Shown: positions 53,993 to 63,203 of the stretch, in pieces
Layout: the number at the start of each line of letters is the position of its first letter
Position numbering within the stretch: the stretch's first letter is position 1
From: B18-G4 sp032250805
GTDB taxonomy: Bacteria > Bacteroidota > Bacteroidia > Bacteroidales > B18-G4
Assembly (NCBI GenBank): GCA_032250805.1
Contig: JAVVEM010000001.1
Span: forward strand, 1-64,000
Reading direction: 5' to 3'
DNA: 64,000 nucleotides
Notes under the pieces: model-generated
Told to the model about the DNA's origin: nothing
The model's input: the letters and a program-made list of their open reading frames with translations, nothing else
Databases searched by the model: none
Translations under genes and position numbers: made by a program

Positions 53993-55849
53993 ATGCAATA
54001 TAGCTTTGCAATAATGTACGATCAAAAAACAACACGGGCACATACTTTCCATATCCCTGTTATGGGGATTGGCTATACTATAGATACCCCCCTAAAGGTT
54101 GCGCACCTTGGAATTGATTCAGTTATTTCGCTGGTGGATGACATCCTTCTCGAAAAATTGAGAAAAATGTATTGTGGGAAATTTGGTCTTCCATACAAGG
54201 AGATCACACGGGAAATACCCGACCACAGGGCCAAACGAATCACAGCATATCTGGATTTGCTTGGGACGGTTACCGACAGAAATTTTGCCATGATCAAAAG
54301 CGGCAAAGCTGTTGATGGTAAAACAATTACCGATTACCTCGATCTGCTGCCCTCCAATTCAGCTATCAGGCAGGCATACGAAAAACAAAAAGAAGAAGGA
54401 CAACCACCGGAAGATATCCTGGACAATATCAGCAAGATGTTGTACAAAGGCAGAATCGACGTGAATATCATGACAAAAGTCGATAAAGATAATTATCATA
54501 AAGGTGAACAGTTGCCCAAAGAATATAATGATGCACACGCCGCACTGAGGGGATTTGCCAATAGCAAAATCGAATCATCACTGGTCCTTTCAGCCGGACT
54601 GAATCCTTCGCTTTATGCATATATAGAAAAATTCGACGGTTTCTTTCCCGATAAGGACATGCATATCAGAAAAAAAGTAGTGCTCAAGGTCAGCGATTTC
54701 AAGTCGGCTTTGATACAGGGTAAATTCCTTGCCAAGAAGGGCATATGGGTATCGGAATACCGTGTTGAGTCGGGATTGAATTGCGGCGGGCATGCTTTTG
54801 CCACAAATGGTTTGCTGATGGGCCCGATACTGGCCGAATTCAGGCAAAGGAAAGAGGAACTGATCAGTTCCGTTCATGAAATACTCTGTGATTCGCTGCA
54901 ACAAAGGAATCGGCCGCAACCTCGCAAACCACTGGCCATTAAGCTAACTGTGCAGGGAGGAGTAGGTACAGCCGCTGAGCATCAGTTTCTGCTTGATCAC
55001 TATGGCTTCGACTCCGTTGGCTGGGGCACACCCTTTCTTCTGGTTCCTGAAGCAACCAATGTTGACATGAACACCATGGCTCAATTGCAGTCAGCAGGTG
55101 AGGACGACCTCTATCTGAGCGACATCTCTCCTTTAGGAGTTCCTTTCAACAGCTTGCATGGCAATACTAAAGACCTTGAAAAAGAGAAAAATATTGCCAT
55201 GGGACATGTAGGCAGCAAATGCCCCAAAAAATATGTTGCCCTGAACCGCGAATTTACAAAGCGTGGCATTTGCCCGGCCTCCCGTCTGTATCAGCTTTCA
55301 AAATTGAGGCAACTCGAAAAAGCAGACCTTTCCGAAGATCAAAGAAAAGAAGCCTACGACAGGATCACCGAAAAATCCTGCATCTGCGTTGGTCTGGGCA
55401 CCACAGCTCTGATCAGGTATGGACTGGATACAATCACTGAAGGCAGTGGTGTTTCTGTATGTCCCGGCCCGAATATGGCTTATTTCTCAGAAAAAACCAG
55501 CCTCAGAAATATACTCAGTCATATTTACGGAAGAGATCAGGTCCGGATATCATCATCTCGTCCGCATATGTTCCTGAAAGAATTGAAATTATATATCGAC
55601 TTTCTGCAGAAAAGGATAAAAACAACCCGCCTGCCTATCACCATTAAGCAACAAAATCAGCTATTTGAATTTACGGCGAACCTGCAGGAAGGAATTGACT
55701 ACTACACAGAGCTTTTCTCGAAAGTTCCGGCCGGAATAAATGGCCAAAACACCAAAACAGCAAAGGATCTGAAGAACTTTAAGCTGACTATTCCACTGCT
55801 TAACAACAAGATCAGCAGTCTGGAACTTATTAATCCCGTGCATGCGTAA
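53993..55849 (+). CDS. Uncharacterised 618-residue protein, possibly TIM-barrel (nitronate-monooxygenase-like) with cysteine motif
   Basis: The function is not known. The N-terminus (FHIPVMGIGYTIDTPLKVAHLGIDSVISLVDD) resembles the first strand-helix of nitronate monooxygenase / FMN barrel proteins. The middle has ESGLNCGGHAFATNG (Cys264), TVQGGVGTAAEHQFLLDHYG and VGWGTPFLLVPEATNVD, similar in style to FMN-phosphate loops. The last third holds five cysteines: C410 in SKCPKK, C427 in GICPAS, C463 and C465 in KSCICVG, and C490 in VCPGPN. This spacing could hold a metal or iron-sulphur site. It has no signal peptide or membrane helix, so it is likely cytoplasmic. It is a lone gene between a LytTR regulator and a cold-shock protein; an alternative start is 54014. 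Confidence 0.82.
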   Translation: MQYSFAIMYDQKTTRAHTFHIPVMGIGYTIDTPLKVAHLGIDSVISLVDDILLEKLRKMYCGKFGLPYKEITREIPDHRAKRITAYLDLLGTVTDRNFAMIKSGKAVDGKTITDYLDLLPSNSAIRQAYEKQKEEGQPPEDILDNISKMLYKGRIDVNIMTKVDKDNYHKGEQLPKEYNDAHAALRGFANSKIESSLVLSAGLNPSLYAYIEKFDGFFPDKDMHIRKKVVLKVSDFKSALIQGKFLAKKGIWVSEYRVESGLNCGGHAFATNGLLMGPILAEFRQRKEELISSVHEILCDSLQQRNRPQPRKPLAIKLTVQGGVGTAAEHQFLLDHYGFDSVGWGTPFLLVPEATNVDMNTMAQLQSAGEDDLYLSDISPLGVPFNSLHGNTKDLEKEKNIAMGHVGSKCPKKYVALNREFTKRGICPASRLYQLSKLRQLEKADLSEDQRKEAYDRITEKSCICVGLGTTALIRYGLDTITEGSGVSVCPGPNMAYFSEKTSLRNILSHIYGRDQVRISSSRPHMFLKELKLYIDFLQKRIKTTRLPITIKQQNQLFEFTANLQEGIDYYTELFSKVPAGINGQNTKTAKDLKNFKLTIPLLNNKISSLELINPVHA

Positions 55850-55938
55850 ATCAATGCATGGAGGCGTTTTCAAATGCCTGCTTCCTGTATCTCCTGAAAT
55901 ATTACATTCATTATCATTGCAGGCACAAGAGAATGTCG

Positions 55939-55946
55939 TATCTTTG
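55939..55946 (+). promoter_or_regulatory. -7 promoter element of the cold-shock-domain gene
   Basis: TATCTTTG matches TAnnTTTG; a TTG at 55917-55919 is at a fitting -33 distance. The leader would be about 27 nt. Confidence 0.65.
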
Positions 55947-55978
55947 CAAAAAATAAATTATTCATATAAACATACAGA

Positions 55979-56431
55979 ATGGGCAGATCACAAGAATCAT
56001 TTCATAAAAAAGAAGTAAGAAAAAACAAAGAGAAGAAACGGAAAGACAAAGAGAAGAAACGTTTGGCAAAAAAGGATGAGGGCAAAAGCGGAAGCCTTGA
56101 CGACCTTATAGCTTACGTTGATGAACATGGAATGATCACCGATACCCCGCCCGATCCTGATGAAAAGGAAGAAACCAAGCTCGAAGACATCGAGATCAGT
56201 GTTCCCAAGCAAGCAGATAAAGAAGATTATGATCCTGTGAGAACAGGTGTTATTACTTTTTTCAATGATTCGAAAGGCTATGGATTCATCCGAGACCTTG
56301 AATCACAACAAAGTGTATTTGTCCATATCAACAATGTCGCCGGCGAGATTGCTGAAGGAAACAAGGTCAGCTTTGAGGTTGAAATGGGACCGAAAGGCCC
56401 GGCAGCCATTCATGTTACCCAGATAAGATAA
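55979..56431 (+). CDS. Cold-shock-domain protein with charged N-terminal extension
   Basis: The 150-residue protein has a Lys/Glu-rich N-terminal half (about 1-85; KKEVRKNKEKKRKDKEKKR) and a C-terminal cold-shock domain (about 86-150) with the RNA-binding motifs KGYGFI and VFVHI. It probably binds single-stranded RNA as a chaperone. It faces the DEAD-box RNA helicase gene, five bases from its end; the two are typical cold-adaptation partners. Confidence 0.94.
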   Translation: MGRSQESFHKKEVRKNKEKKRKDKEKKRLAKKDEGKSGSLDDLIAYVDEHGMITDTPPDPDEKEETKLEDIEISVPKQADKEDYDPVRTGVITFFNDSKGYGFIRDLESQQSVFVHINNVAGEIAEGNKVSFEVEMGPKGPAAIHVTQIR

Positions 56432-56436
56432 TTTCC

Positions 56437-58182
56437 CTACCACTTTTTCTTCAGCCGCTTATTGCTTTTTCGCTTATTGGAATTGTACTGCGGCTTTTTT
56501 GAATTGTATTGCGGCTTATTTGATTGTTTCTCCAAACCTGATTCAGGTCTGGAAATTTCAACCGCTACCGGGATCCCGTCAAAACTGATGTTGTTTCCAA
56601 AAGCCTGCAAAATGCCTTTCTCATGGGATTTTTCGATTTCAAAAAACGAAAAGTTCTTCAAAATATCGATCTTGCCTATCTCAATATCCCTTGTATGGGT
56701 GGCATCATTTACCAGTCCGATAAGCTTTGCTGTAGAGAGATTGTTCTTTTTGCCAAGGTTGATAAAAAAGCGCGAAAATTCCTTGTCGCTGCGTCTTCCC
56801 TTGCGATCATTCCCTTTTTTATAGTCTTTCCGTGTGTTCTCCTTACTGCTGCTGTGGTCAACATTCAGGTCGGGAGCCTCTTTGTAATACGATAGAAAGC
56901 GATTAAACTCAACCGATACAAAGTGCTTGATCAGTTCCTCACGGCTAAGCCAGCTAAGCTTACTATTGATCTCGGGCAGGAATTCGGCAATTTCCTCTTC
57001 ATTGAGTTCTACATTCTCCACTTTATCGATCAGGGTAAACAATTGCTTTTTGCAAATTTCTTTTCCATCGGGAATAGATTTTCGCTTAAAGGATTGGCCA
57101 ACCATCTTTTCGAGCTGCTTAATCTTACTCGTTTCGCGTGTATGCACAATCGATATCGACACGCCAAACTTTCCTGCCCGGCCAGTACGGCCGCTGCGAT
57201 GTATATAAGCTTCCAGTTCGTCGGGGAGGTTATAGTTGATCACATGGGTGAGGTCATTGACATCCAGTCCGCGTGCAGCTACATCGGTAGCTACCAGCAT
57301 CTGCAAATGGCCGTTGCGAAAGCGGCCCATGACATAATCGCGCTGTGATTGCGAAAGATCGCCGTGCAGGGCGTCGGCATTATAACCGTCGTTCATAAAC
57401 TTGTCGGCAACCTCTTTGGTTTCGCGGCGTGTGCGACAGAACACGATCCCATATATTTTAGGATTCATGTCTGCAATCCGCTTAAGCACCTCATACCTGT
57501 TTTTGGCCTGCGACATATAGTACTCGTGCCTGACATTCTCGGCACCTATGTTTTTCTTTCCTACCGATATTTCATCCGGCTCGTGCATGTAATTGGCCGC
57601 GATCCTTGCAATTTCGGAAGGCATTGTTGCTGAGAACAAAAGGGTTTGTTTTACTGCCGGGGTTTTCTGCAAAATCGCATCCAGGTCTTCTTTAAAACCC
57701 ATATTGAGCATTTCATCAGCTTCATCAAGCACCAGCCAGCGGATCTTTTCGATCTTTACATGCTTTTTCTTGATCAGGTCGAGCATTCTTCCCGGAGTTC
57801 CAACGATGATCTGACCGCCTTTACGAAGGTTTTTTATCTGTGTTTCGATACTTGCACCGCCATAAACAGGAATAATATTGAACCCCTTTCTGTATTTTGC
57901 AAAAGAAGTGAGGTCTTTGGTAATTTGTATACATAACTCACGTGTAGGGCATAAGATAAGGCTCTGCACATCACTCGTTGTTTCATCCGCCATCTGTATC
58001 AGAGGCAGGCCAAAAGCAGCCGTTTTACCAGTACCGGTCTGCGCAAGTGCAACAAGGTCGCCCTTATCGCCCAGTATTTTGGGAATTACTTTTTCCTGGA
58101 CAGCAGTGGGTGCTTCAAAACCCAGGTCCTTTATTGCTTTCAACAGCGACCCGTCCAGGCCCATTTCATTAAATAATATCAT
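56437..58182 (-). CDS. deaD: DEAD-box RNA helicase (DeaD/CsdA type)
   Basis: The 581-residue ATP-dependent helicase unwinds RNA in ribosome assembly and mRNA decay. The motifs are all present: Q motif (FEAPTAVQEKVIP), AQTGTGKTA (I), PTRELC (Ia), GTPGRM, DEAD (II), SAT (III), HGDLSQSQRD, VATDVAARGLDV (V) and HRSGRTGRAGK (VI). A DbpA-like RNA-binding domain follows (about 480-555; FFINLGKKNNLSTAKLIGLVNDAT), then a basic tail of NSKKPQYNSNKR-type repeats. The promoter lies about 130 nt upstream, giving a long leader as often seen in cold-shock genes. Confidence 0.95.
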   Translation of the reverse strand: MILFNEMGLDGSLLKAIKDLGFEAPTAVQEKVIPKILGDKGDLVALAQTGTGKTAAFGLPLIQMADETTSDVQSLILCPTRELCIQITKDLTSFAKYRKGFNIIPVYGGASIETQIKNLRKGGQIIVGTPGRMLDLIKKKHVKIEKIRWLVLDEADEMLNMGFKEDLDAILQKTPAVKQTLLFSATMPSEIARIAANYMHEPDEISVGKKNIGAENVRHEYYMSQAKNRYEVLKRIADMNPKIYGIVFCRTRRETKEVADKFMNDGYNADALHGDLSQSQRDYVMGRFRNGHLQMLVATDVAARGLDVNDLTHVINYNLPDELEAYIHRSGRTGRAGKFGVSISIVHTRETSKIKQLEKMVGQSFKRKSIPDGKEICKKQLFTLIDKVENVELNEEEIAEFLPEINSKLSWLSREELIKHFVSVEFNRFLSYYKEAPDLNVDHSSSKENTRKDYKKGNDRKGRRSDKEFSRFFINLGKKNNLSTAKLIGLVNDATHTRDIEIGKIDILKNFSFFEIEKSHEKGILQAFGNNISFDGIPVAVEISRPESGLEKQSNKPQYNSKKPQYNSNKRKSNKRLKKKW

Positions 58183-58310
58183 AAATGTTCGTTTAACTAA
58201 AATCCTGATTGTTAAAGGCCGGGATTGAGTTCCGTTAAATTATCGACTTAAAACCAGGGAAGACCTACTGCTAAGAAGACAGTTTTATTATTCCTTTCAG
58301 AATTGAGCGG

Positions 58311-58318
58311 CAAAGATA
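58311..58318 (-). promoter_or_regulatory. -7 promoter element of deaD
   Basis: CAAAGATA on the plus strand reads TATCTTTG on the minus strand, predicting a leader of about 120 nt. Nothing else in the 58183-58480 spacer looks like a gene. Confidence 0.55.
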
Positions 58319-58480
58319 CGCTTATTTATCTGAATATCAAAAGAAATACTCCGCAGCAAGCAGGATGGGGCATTTCATAAGAACAGATATTGTATCCTGT
58401 TTTGTTTACATAGCTGACCCGGTAAACATGAATACAGTTCCGTTAAGCGTATTCTAAATTAAAATTATAGCGTTATCAGC

Positions 58481-59788
58481 TTAATTCGTCACGAATAGCT
58501 GAGGTGTAAAGGTGATCATTACCCATCCCCAATAAGGTGTGCTGATATCACTGCCGGCCACCTTCTTCACCTGCTCCAGGGTAGTTGTGGTAAAGTAATA
58601 TGAAAAACCTGCCTGAACATGCAATTCCTCCATGGGTTTATATGAATACATGAGGTCGAGCTCAGCACCAAGGTCCTGATCTGAAGCAATTTTTATCTCA
58701 TCAACAAATACCGGGTTCGCAAGATAAAATTTGTGAAACATCGCCGTAATGCTGTGTTTTTTACTGATAAACGCTTTGATGTTCGGATACAGGTCGACAA
58801 GCCCCCCGTTCGCGGTGCTGGCTTTCATCCAGGAATAATAATTCATATAGCCGTAATATTTATGTACTGCTCCATACATCCTGTTAAAGGTGCGTTCCTT
58901 TTCGCCATAATCGCTATTTTCGGCATTATCGCCCGAGATGTAGTCGGCGCCAATACCTATTCTGAATATTCCGGCTTTTACTCCGGGGTCGATCGTTGCC
59001 ATATATGCCGATACTTCCTTGCCTGATTGTGCCCGTCCATTTTGATAATAAAGATTGGCCGTCATATCGAAAATACCCCGTTTATATCCAAGCCAGAAGC
59101 CGTATGTACCGGTCATATACAATACCTCATTATTGCCGGTAGCCTGGTATGCTGCCCCCACAGCAAGAAGCGAGGCCTGAAAATGCTGATTGAAGGCTCT
59201 GTGAAGATGAATGAAGTTGAGCGATTTCATGAGGTTGTCTTTACCAAAGAACTGCTCATCCGTAACAAATTTTCCGTTGTTTAAATTTGTATTTGTATTG
59301 TAGGAAACAACAGCACTCAGCTTCCATTTATGTTTTACAAAAGTGTAGCGCAGCGCATCATAGGCAATACCGTACTGGTTCCAGTTACGTCCGGCAATGA
59401 GCCTTTGATCATCGAGTATAAGCACCTGACGGCCGATGGTCAGATCACTGAACTCACACAATTTCAACCTGAACCATGCTTCCTTTATATCCAGTCCATT
59501 TGTAAAGCCAAATACCCCCGTACTTGAATAGATGTCGCCACTGCCCCAGTATCGCACATCCTGTATAGTCAACCTTAACTGGTATTTTTCCTTTATAAAA
59601 TCAAATTTCAGCCGGGTACGCTGGGTTACAAAGTACCTGGTGTCGACTGAATCGGGCATAGGTTTTACCAGACCATTATTCATCTCAAAGCGTGGCCTGA
59701 ATTCGGCAGATACTTTGAACTGCGAAAATGAAATTAGCGGCAATAACAGCATTGCCATAACTGTTGAAAGGTAAATTCTTTTTTTCAT
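58481..59788 (-). CDS. Outer-membrane porin, alginate-export family
   Basis: The 435-residue protein has a signal peptide (MKKRIYLSTVMAMLLLPLISFSQ) and alternating beta-strands. The N-terminal part reads VSAEFRPRFEMNNG, RTRLKFDFIKEKYQLRLTIQDVRYWG, and LKLCEFSDLTIGRQVLILDDQRLIAGRNWNQYG, which is the pattern of the alginate-export (AlgE-like) barrel. It probably forms an outer-membrane channel; the substrate is unknown, and no alginate genes are nearby. A full -7 element lies about 25 bases upstream. Confidence 0.88.
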   Translation of the reverse strand: MKKRIYLSTVMAMLLLPLISFSQFKVSAEFRPRFEMNNGLVKPMPDSVDTRYFVTQRTRLKFDFIKEKYQLRLTIQDVRYWGSGDIYSSTGVFGFTNGLDIKEAWFRLKLCEFSDLTIGRQVLILDDQRLIAGRNWNQYGIAYDALRYTFVKHKWKLSAVVSYNTNTNLNNGKFVTDEQFFGKDNLMKSLNFIHLHRAFNQHFQASLLAVGAAYQATGNNEVLYMTGTYGFWLGYKRGIFDMTANLYYQNGRAQSGKEVSAYMATIDPGVKAGIFRIGIGADYISGDNAENSDYGEKERTFNRMYGAVHKYYGYMNYYSWMKASTANGGLVDLYPNIKAFISKKHSITAMFHKFYLANPVFVDEIKIASDQDLGAELDLMYSYKPMEELHVQAGFSYYFTTTTLEQVKKVAGSDISTPYWGWVMITFTPQLFVTN

Positions 59789-59810
59789 AAATTTTTGTTT
59801 TTGGATTCGC

Positions 59811-59818
59811 CAAAGATA
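59811..59818 (-). promoter_or_regulatory. -7 promoter element of the porin gene
   Basis: CAAAGATA reads TATCTTTG on the minus strand, 22 bases before the ATG at 59788. Confidence 0.65.
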
Positions 59819-59874
59819 AGAATTGCTGAACTTTTATCACCACATTAATTACTTTTTTAACTACCGGGATTAAT

Positions 59875-59882
59875 TATCTTTA
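59875..59882 (+). promoter_or_regulatory. Near-consensus -7 element of the BadF-type kinase gene
   Basis: TATCTTTA differs from TAnnTTTG at the last base and lies 16 bases before the ATG at 59899. Confidence 0.4.
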
Positions 59883-59898
59883 CTCAAAATTTACACCT

Positions 59899-60744
59899 AT
59901 GATGATAATTGCCGACAGTGGTGCCACAAAAACAAGTTGGGCCCTCCTTTCAGCAGATGGCAGCCTTATCCACGAAACTGCAGGTTTTAATCCTTATTAC
60001 ATGGATGCGGCCGCAATAGAAAGAATTCTGTCAGACGAAATGCCTGAAAGTTTCATCCACCAGAAAGTTTCCGGGATCCATTATTATGGTTCAGGTTGCT
60101 CGACCGAAAAAAATTGTTCGGTAGTCAGTAATGCGCTGGCTAAACATTACCCGGGTGCAGTCATCAGGGTTGAGCATGATCTTTTGGCTGCTGCCCGTGC
60201 ACTGCTTGGCAGGAGCGAAGGCATTGCCTGTATATTGGGTACAGGAGCCAACTCATGTGCATACAATGGCGAAAAGATCACAAAAAACGTTCCTTCACTG
60301 GGTTATATGTTCGGTGATGAAGGCAGTGGTGCGTATATTGGCAAAAAGTTCCTCGAAGCATACCTGAAAGGAAATCTTGCAAAGGAAATACATTCAGCCT
60401 TTAAGAAACAATATGACTATACCCTCGAAGATATTCTCAGCCGTGTTTACGGCAACGGAAACCCCAGCACCTTTATGGCTTCGTTTATGCCTTTCCTGGC
60501 TACACACGGGCAGCACGATGATATCCGGAAGATCCTGCTTAACGCATTCAGGGCATTCTTTAACGAATCGGTTTCAAAATATGACAGATACAAGCAATTG
60601 CCGGTTAGTTTTGTCGGGTCAGTAGCTTATCATTTCCGGCATATCCTGAAAGAAGCTGCCGGGCATCTGGAAATATCCATTGGCAGGATCGACCAGGCTC
60701 CCATGAAGGGACTGATCAGGTATCATAAGGAAACGCTTGTTTGA
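59899..60744 (+). CDS. BadF/BadG-family ATPase, probable N-acetylglucosamine kinase-like
   Basis: The 281-residue protein has an ASKHA (actin-like) ATPase fold: ADSGATKTSWALL (phosphate 1), EHDLLAAARALLG with catalytic-type Asp, CILGTGANSCAYN (phosphate 2), and LGYMFGDEGSGAYIGKKFL. It matches the BadF/BadG/BcrA family used in Bacteroidota as a GlcNAc or other amino-sugar kinase. The exact substrate cannot be told from the sequence. It is divergent from the porin gene. Confidence 0.88.
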   Translation: MMIIADSGATKTSWALLSADGSLIHETAGFNPYYMDAAAIERILSDEMPESFIHQKVSGIHYYGSGCSTEKNCSVVSNALAKHYPGAVIRVEHDLLAAARALLGRSEGIACILGTGANSCAYNGEKITKNVPSLGYMFGDEGSGAYIGKKFLEAYLKGNLAKEIHSAFKKQYDYTLEDILSRVYGNGNPSTFMASFMPFLATHGQHDDIRKILLNAFRAFFNESVSKYDRYKQLPVSFVGSVAYHFRHILKEAAGHLEISIGRIDQAPMKGLIRYHKETLV

Positions 60745-60773
60745 TCAGGTAAAATGCAGGCTGAATATAAAAG

Positions 60774-61685
60774 CTATTGCATCCGCTTGCTGATGTATGA
60801 TAATGCTGCATCAAAGTCATCATTATTAAACCATTGTATTTCAGCATCCCGCTTAAACCAGGTTAGCTGGCGCCTGGCATAGCGGCGTGTATTGGTTTTG
60901 ATCTTATCAACAGCTTCTTCCAGGCTCATGTTTCCGTCGATGTATGAAAAGAGTTCTTTATAGCCAACCGTATTTAACGCATTATAACCACGAAAGGGCA
61001 ACAAGGCATTTACCTCCTCCAGCAAGCTTTTTTCCATCATGGTGTCAACACGCTCACCAATCCGGCGAAACAGTGCTTCACGTTCCATATTCAATCCTAT
61101 TTTGATCATCCCGAAAGGTCTCGGTCTGGCTTTGTTCTTTCGTAAGGAAGTATAAGTCTGGCCTGTTTGAATACAAACTTCCATGGCCCTGAGCAATCTG
61201 TTGGGGTTATTCTGATCAACCACTTCATAGTATTCCGGATCCAGGGCTTGAAGGCGTTTGCCGAAAGCCGGCAAGCCTTCGTTTTTTAGCTGTTCTTTGA
61301 GTGTTTTACGAAGAGCCGGATCATGCTCAGGCAACTCATCAATTCCCTTGCAAACGGCATCAATATATAAACCCGAACCACCAGTGAGCACAACCACATC
61401 CTTTTTTGCATAAAGCAATTCCAGCAGATCCAGGGCCTCGTTTTCGTAACGCGAAACATTATACGCATCTGTTACAGACAAATTTCCGATAAAATGATGT
61501 GGTACGGCCATCAGTTCTTCCGCTTCCGGATAAGCTGTACCGATGCGCATTTCCCTGTAAAACTGCCTTGAATCGGCTGAAAGTATCTCTGTATCATAAT
61601 GATTGGCCAGCCTGACGCTGAAGGCAGTCTTTCCAACAGCAGTGGGACCGGTAACAACGATCAGGTATTTCCTGGCTTTTAACAT
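60774..61685 (-). CDS. miaA: tRNA dimethylallyltransferase
   Basis: The 303-residue enzyme adds an isopentenyl group to A37 of tRNAs that read UNN codons. Motifs: P-loop VVTGPTAVGKTAFSVRLA (about residues 10-27), SADSRQFYREMRIGTAYP, VLTGGSGLYIDAVCKG, and RRYARRQLTWFKRD near the C-terminus. It follows the CCA-adding enzyme gene, 22 bases away on the same strand, forming a two-gene tRNA maturation unit. Confidence 0.97.
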   Translation of the reverse strand: MLKARKYLIVVTGPTAVGKTAFSVRLANHYDTEILSADSRQFYREMRIGTAYPEAEELMAVPHHFIGNLSVTDAYNVSRYENEALDLLELLYAKKDVVVLTGGSGLYIDAVCKGIDELPEHDPALRKTLKEQLKNEGLPAFGKRLQALDPEYYEVVDQNNPNRLLRAMEVCIQTGQTYTSLRKNKARPRPFGMIKIGLNMEREALFRRIGERVDTMMEKSLLEEVNALLPFRGYNALNTVGYKELFSYIDGNMSLEEAVDKIKTNTRRYARRQLTWFKRDAEIQWFNNDDFDAALSYISKRMQ

Positions 61686-61707
61686 AAAACCTGTAGGGTG
61701 TTCACGA

Positions 61708-63144
61708 TTATTTTGCAGATGAAGGTTTCAGGCCCAGTTCCTTGCCTGTTTTGAGCATGTATTCGTATGCTGCTTCATATTCGTTTGGGATGATTCCGTC
61801 GAGGATGGCATCCTTGATGGCATTTTTTATATTGCCCACGTGTTTGCATGGACTAAGGTTAAAGGATTCCATAATGAGTTCGCCGCTGATCGGAGGTTGA
61901 AAATTCCTTACCCTGTCCTTCTCTTCGATCTCGACCAGTTTTTTTCTGACCAGTTTGAAATTACTCAGATAACGCTTAACTTTTTGTGGATTTTTTGATG
62001 TGATGTCTGCTTCGCAGAGCATCATCAGGTCATCCACTTCATCACCGGCCTCAAAAAGCAGACGTCTGATAGCCGAACCGGTAATATCTTCCTTTGCCAG
62101 CACGATGGGTCGTAGATGTAACAAAACCAGCTTCTGCACATATTTCATTTTTTCATTCAGTGGCAATTTCAACTGTTTAAATATTTTCGGAACCATTTTG
62201 GCTCCTACAAATTCATGCGAATGAAAAGTCCAGCCTGTTTTTGGTTCAAATTTTTTTGTTTGCGGTTTGGCGATGTCATGCAGAATCGCCGCCCACCGAA
62301 GCCATAGATCATTTGTTTTTTCTGACAGATTATCGAGCACCTGCAGGGTATGGTAGAAATTATCTTTATGTCCTCTGCCATCAAGGGTTTCTGCTCCTTT
62401 GAGTGCAACAAATTGCGGAAAGATAATCTTCAGGATACCTGATTGCTCCAGAAGTTTAAACCCCGTCGATGGTTTGGGTGAGAGTACGATCTTATTGAGT
62501 TCATCGGCAATGCGTTCGGAAGAAATAATTTTTATTCTCCCGCAATTTCTGCGGATGGCTTCAAACGAATTTACTTCGATACTAAATCCGAGCTGGCTGG
62601 CAAAGCGAATGGCGCGCATCATTCTCAGTGGATCGTCAGAATAAGTGATATCAGGATCGAGGGGTGTTCTGATCAGACGGCGATGAATATCACGGATCCC
62701 GTTAAAAGGATCAAGCAAAGCACCATAGTCATCCTGGCGAAGGCTTATTGCCATGGCATTGATGGTAAAATCGCGCCGGTTCTGGTCGTCTTCCAAACTG
62801 CCATCCTCTACGAGCGGTTTGCGCGAATCCTGCCTGTACGATTCTTTTCGCGCACCCACGAACTCAATAACCATTTTGCGCTCTTCTGTGTGCGTAAGCA
62901 TTGCCGTACCAAAATTCTTATAATAATTCACCCTGGTATTTTTACCAAGCTTTGCGGCCACCTTACGGGCCAGTTCAATACCGCTGCCAACAACAACAAT
63001 GTCAATATCGCCCCCGGTATCGCGCTGCATGATCCTGTCGCGCACATAACCCCCGACAACATAGGCATCAGCCCCCATTTCTGAGGCAGAGGCGGAGATC
63101 AGCCTGAAAATATCTTTATCGAGAAAGGATTTGACATTTTTCAT
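61708..63144 (-). CDS. cca: CCA tRNA nucleotidyltransferase with HD domain
   Basis: The start is set at 63144 (MKNVKSFLDKDIFRL) because a -7 element occupies 63151-63158, overlapping the longer start at 63153. The 478-residue protein has the class II nucleotidyltransferase head (YVVGGYVRDRIMQRDTGGDIDIVVVG near residue 31), the RRDFTINAMAISL segment, the RNA-binding neck (DPLRMMRAIRFASQLGF) and an HD phosphohydrolase domain (about 255-370; LRWAAILHDIAKPQT). It builds or repairs the CCA end of tRNAs. Confidence 0.94.
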   Translation of the reverse strand: MKNVKSFLDKDIFRLISASASEMGADAYVVGGYVRDRIMQRDTGGDIDIVVVGSGIELARKVAAKLGKNTRVNYYKNFGTAMLTHTEERKMVIEFVGARKESYRQDSRKPLVEDGSLEDDQNRRDFTINAMAISLRQDDYGALLDPFNGIRDIHRRLIRTPLDPDITYSDDPLRMMRAIRFASQLGFSIEVNSFEAIRRNCGRIKIISSERIADELNKIVLSPKPSTGFKLLEQSGILKIIFPQFVALKGAETLDGRGHKDNFYHTLQVLDNLSEKTNDLWLRWAAILHDIAKPQTKKFEPKTGWTFHSHEFVGAKMVPKIFKQLKLPLNEKMKYVQKLVLLHLRPIVLAKEDITGSAIRRLLFEAGDEVDDLMMLCEADITSKNPQKVKRYLSNFKLVRKKLVEIEEKDRVRNFQPPISGELIMESFNLSPCKHVGNIKNAIKDAILDGIIPNEYEAAYEYMLKTGKELGLKPSSAK

Positions 63145-63150
63145 CCGTAG

Positions 63151-63158
63151 CAAAATTA
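63151..63158 (-). promoter_or_regulatory. -7 promoter element of cca
   Basis: CAAAATTA on the plus strand reads TAATTTTG on the minus strand. It ends six bases before the ATG at 63144, so the transcript may be leaderless. Confidence 0.5.
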
Positions 63159-63203
63159 TGAAAGTTCAAAAGGGTTTCCAACCCCATTGTGGTTTTGAAT
63201 ACC

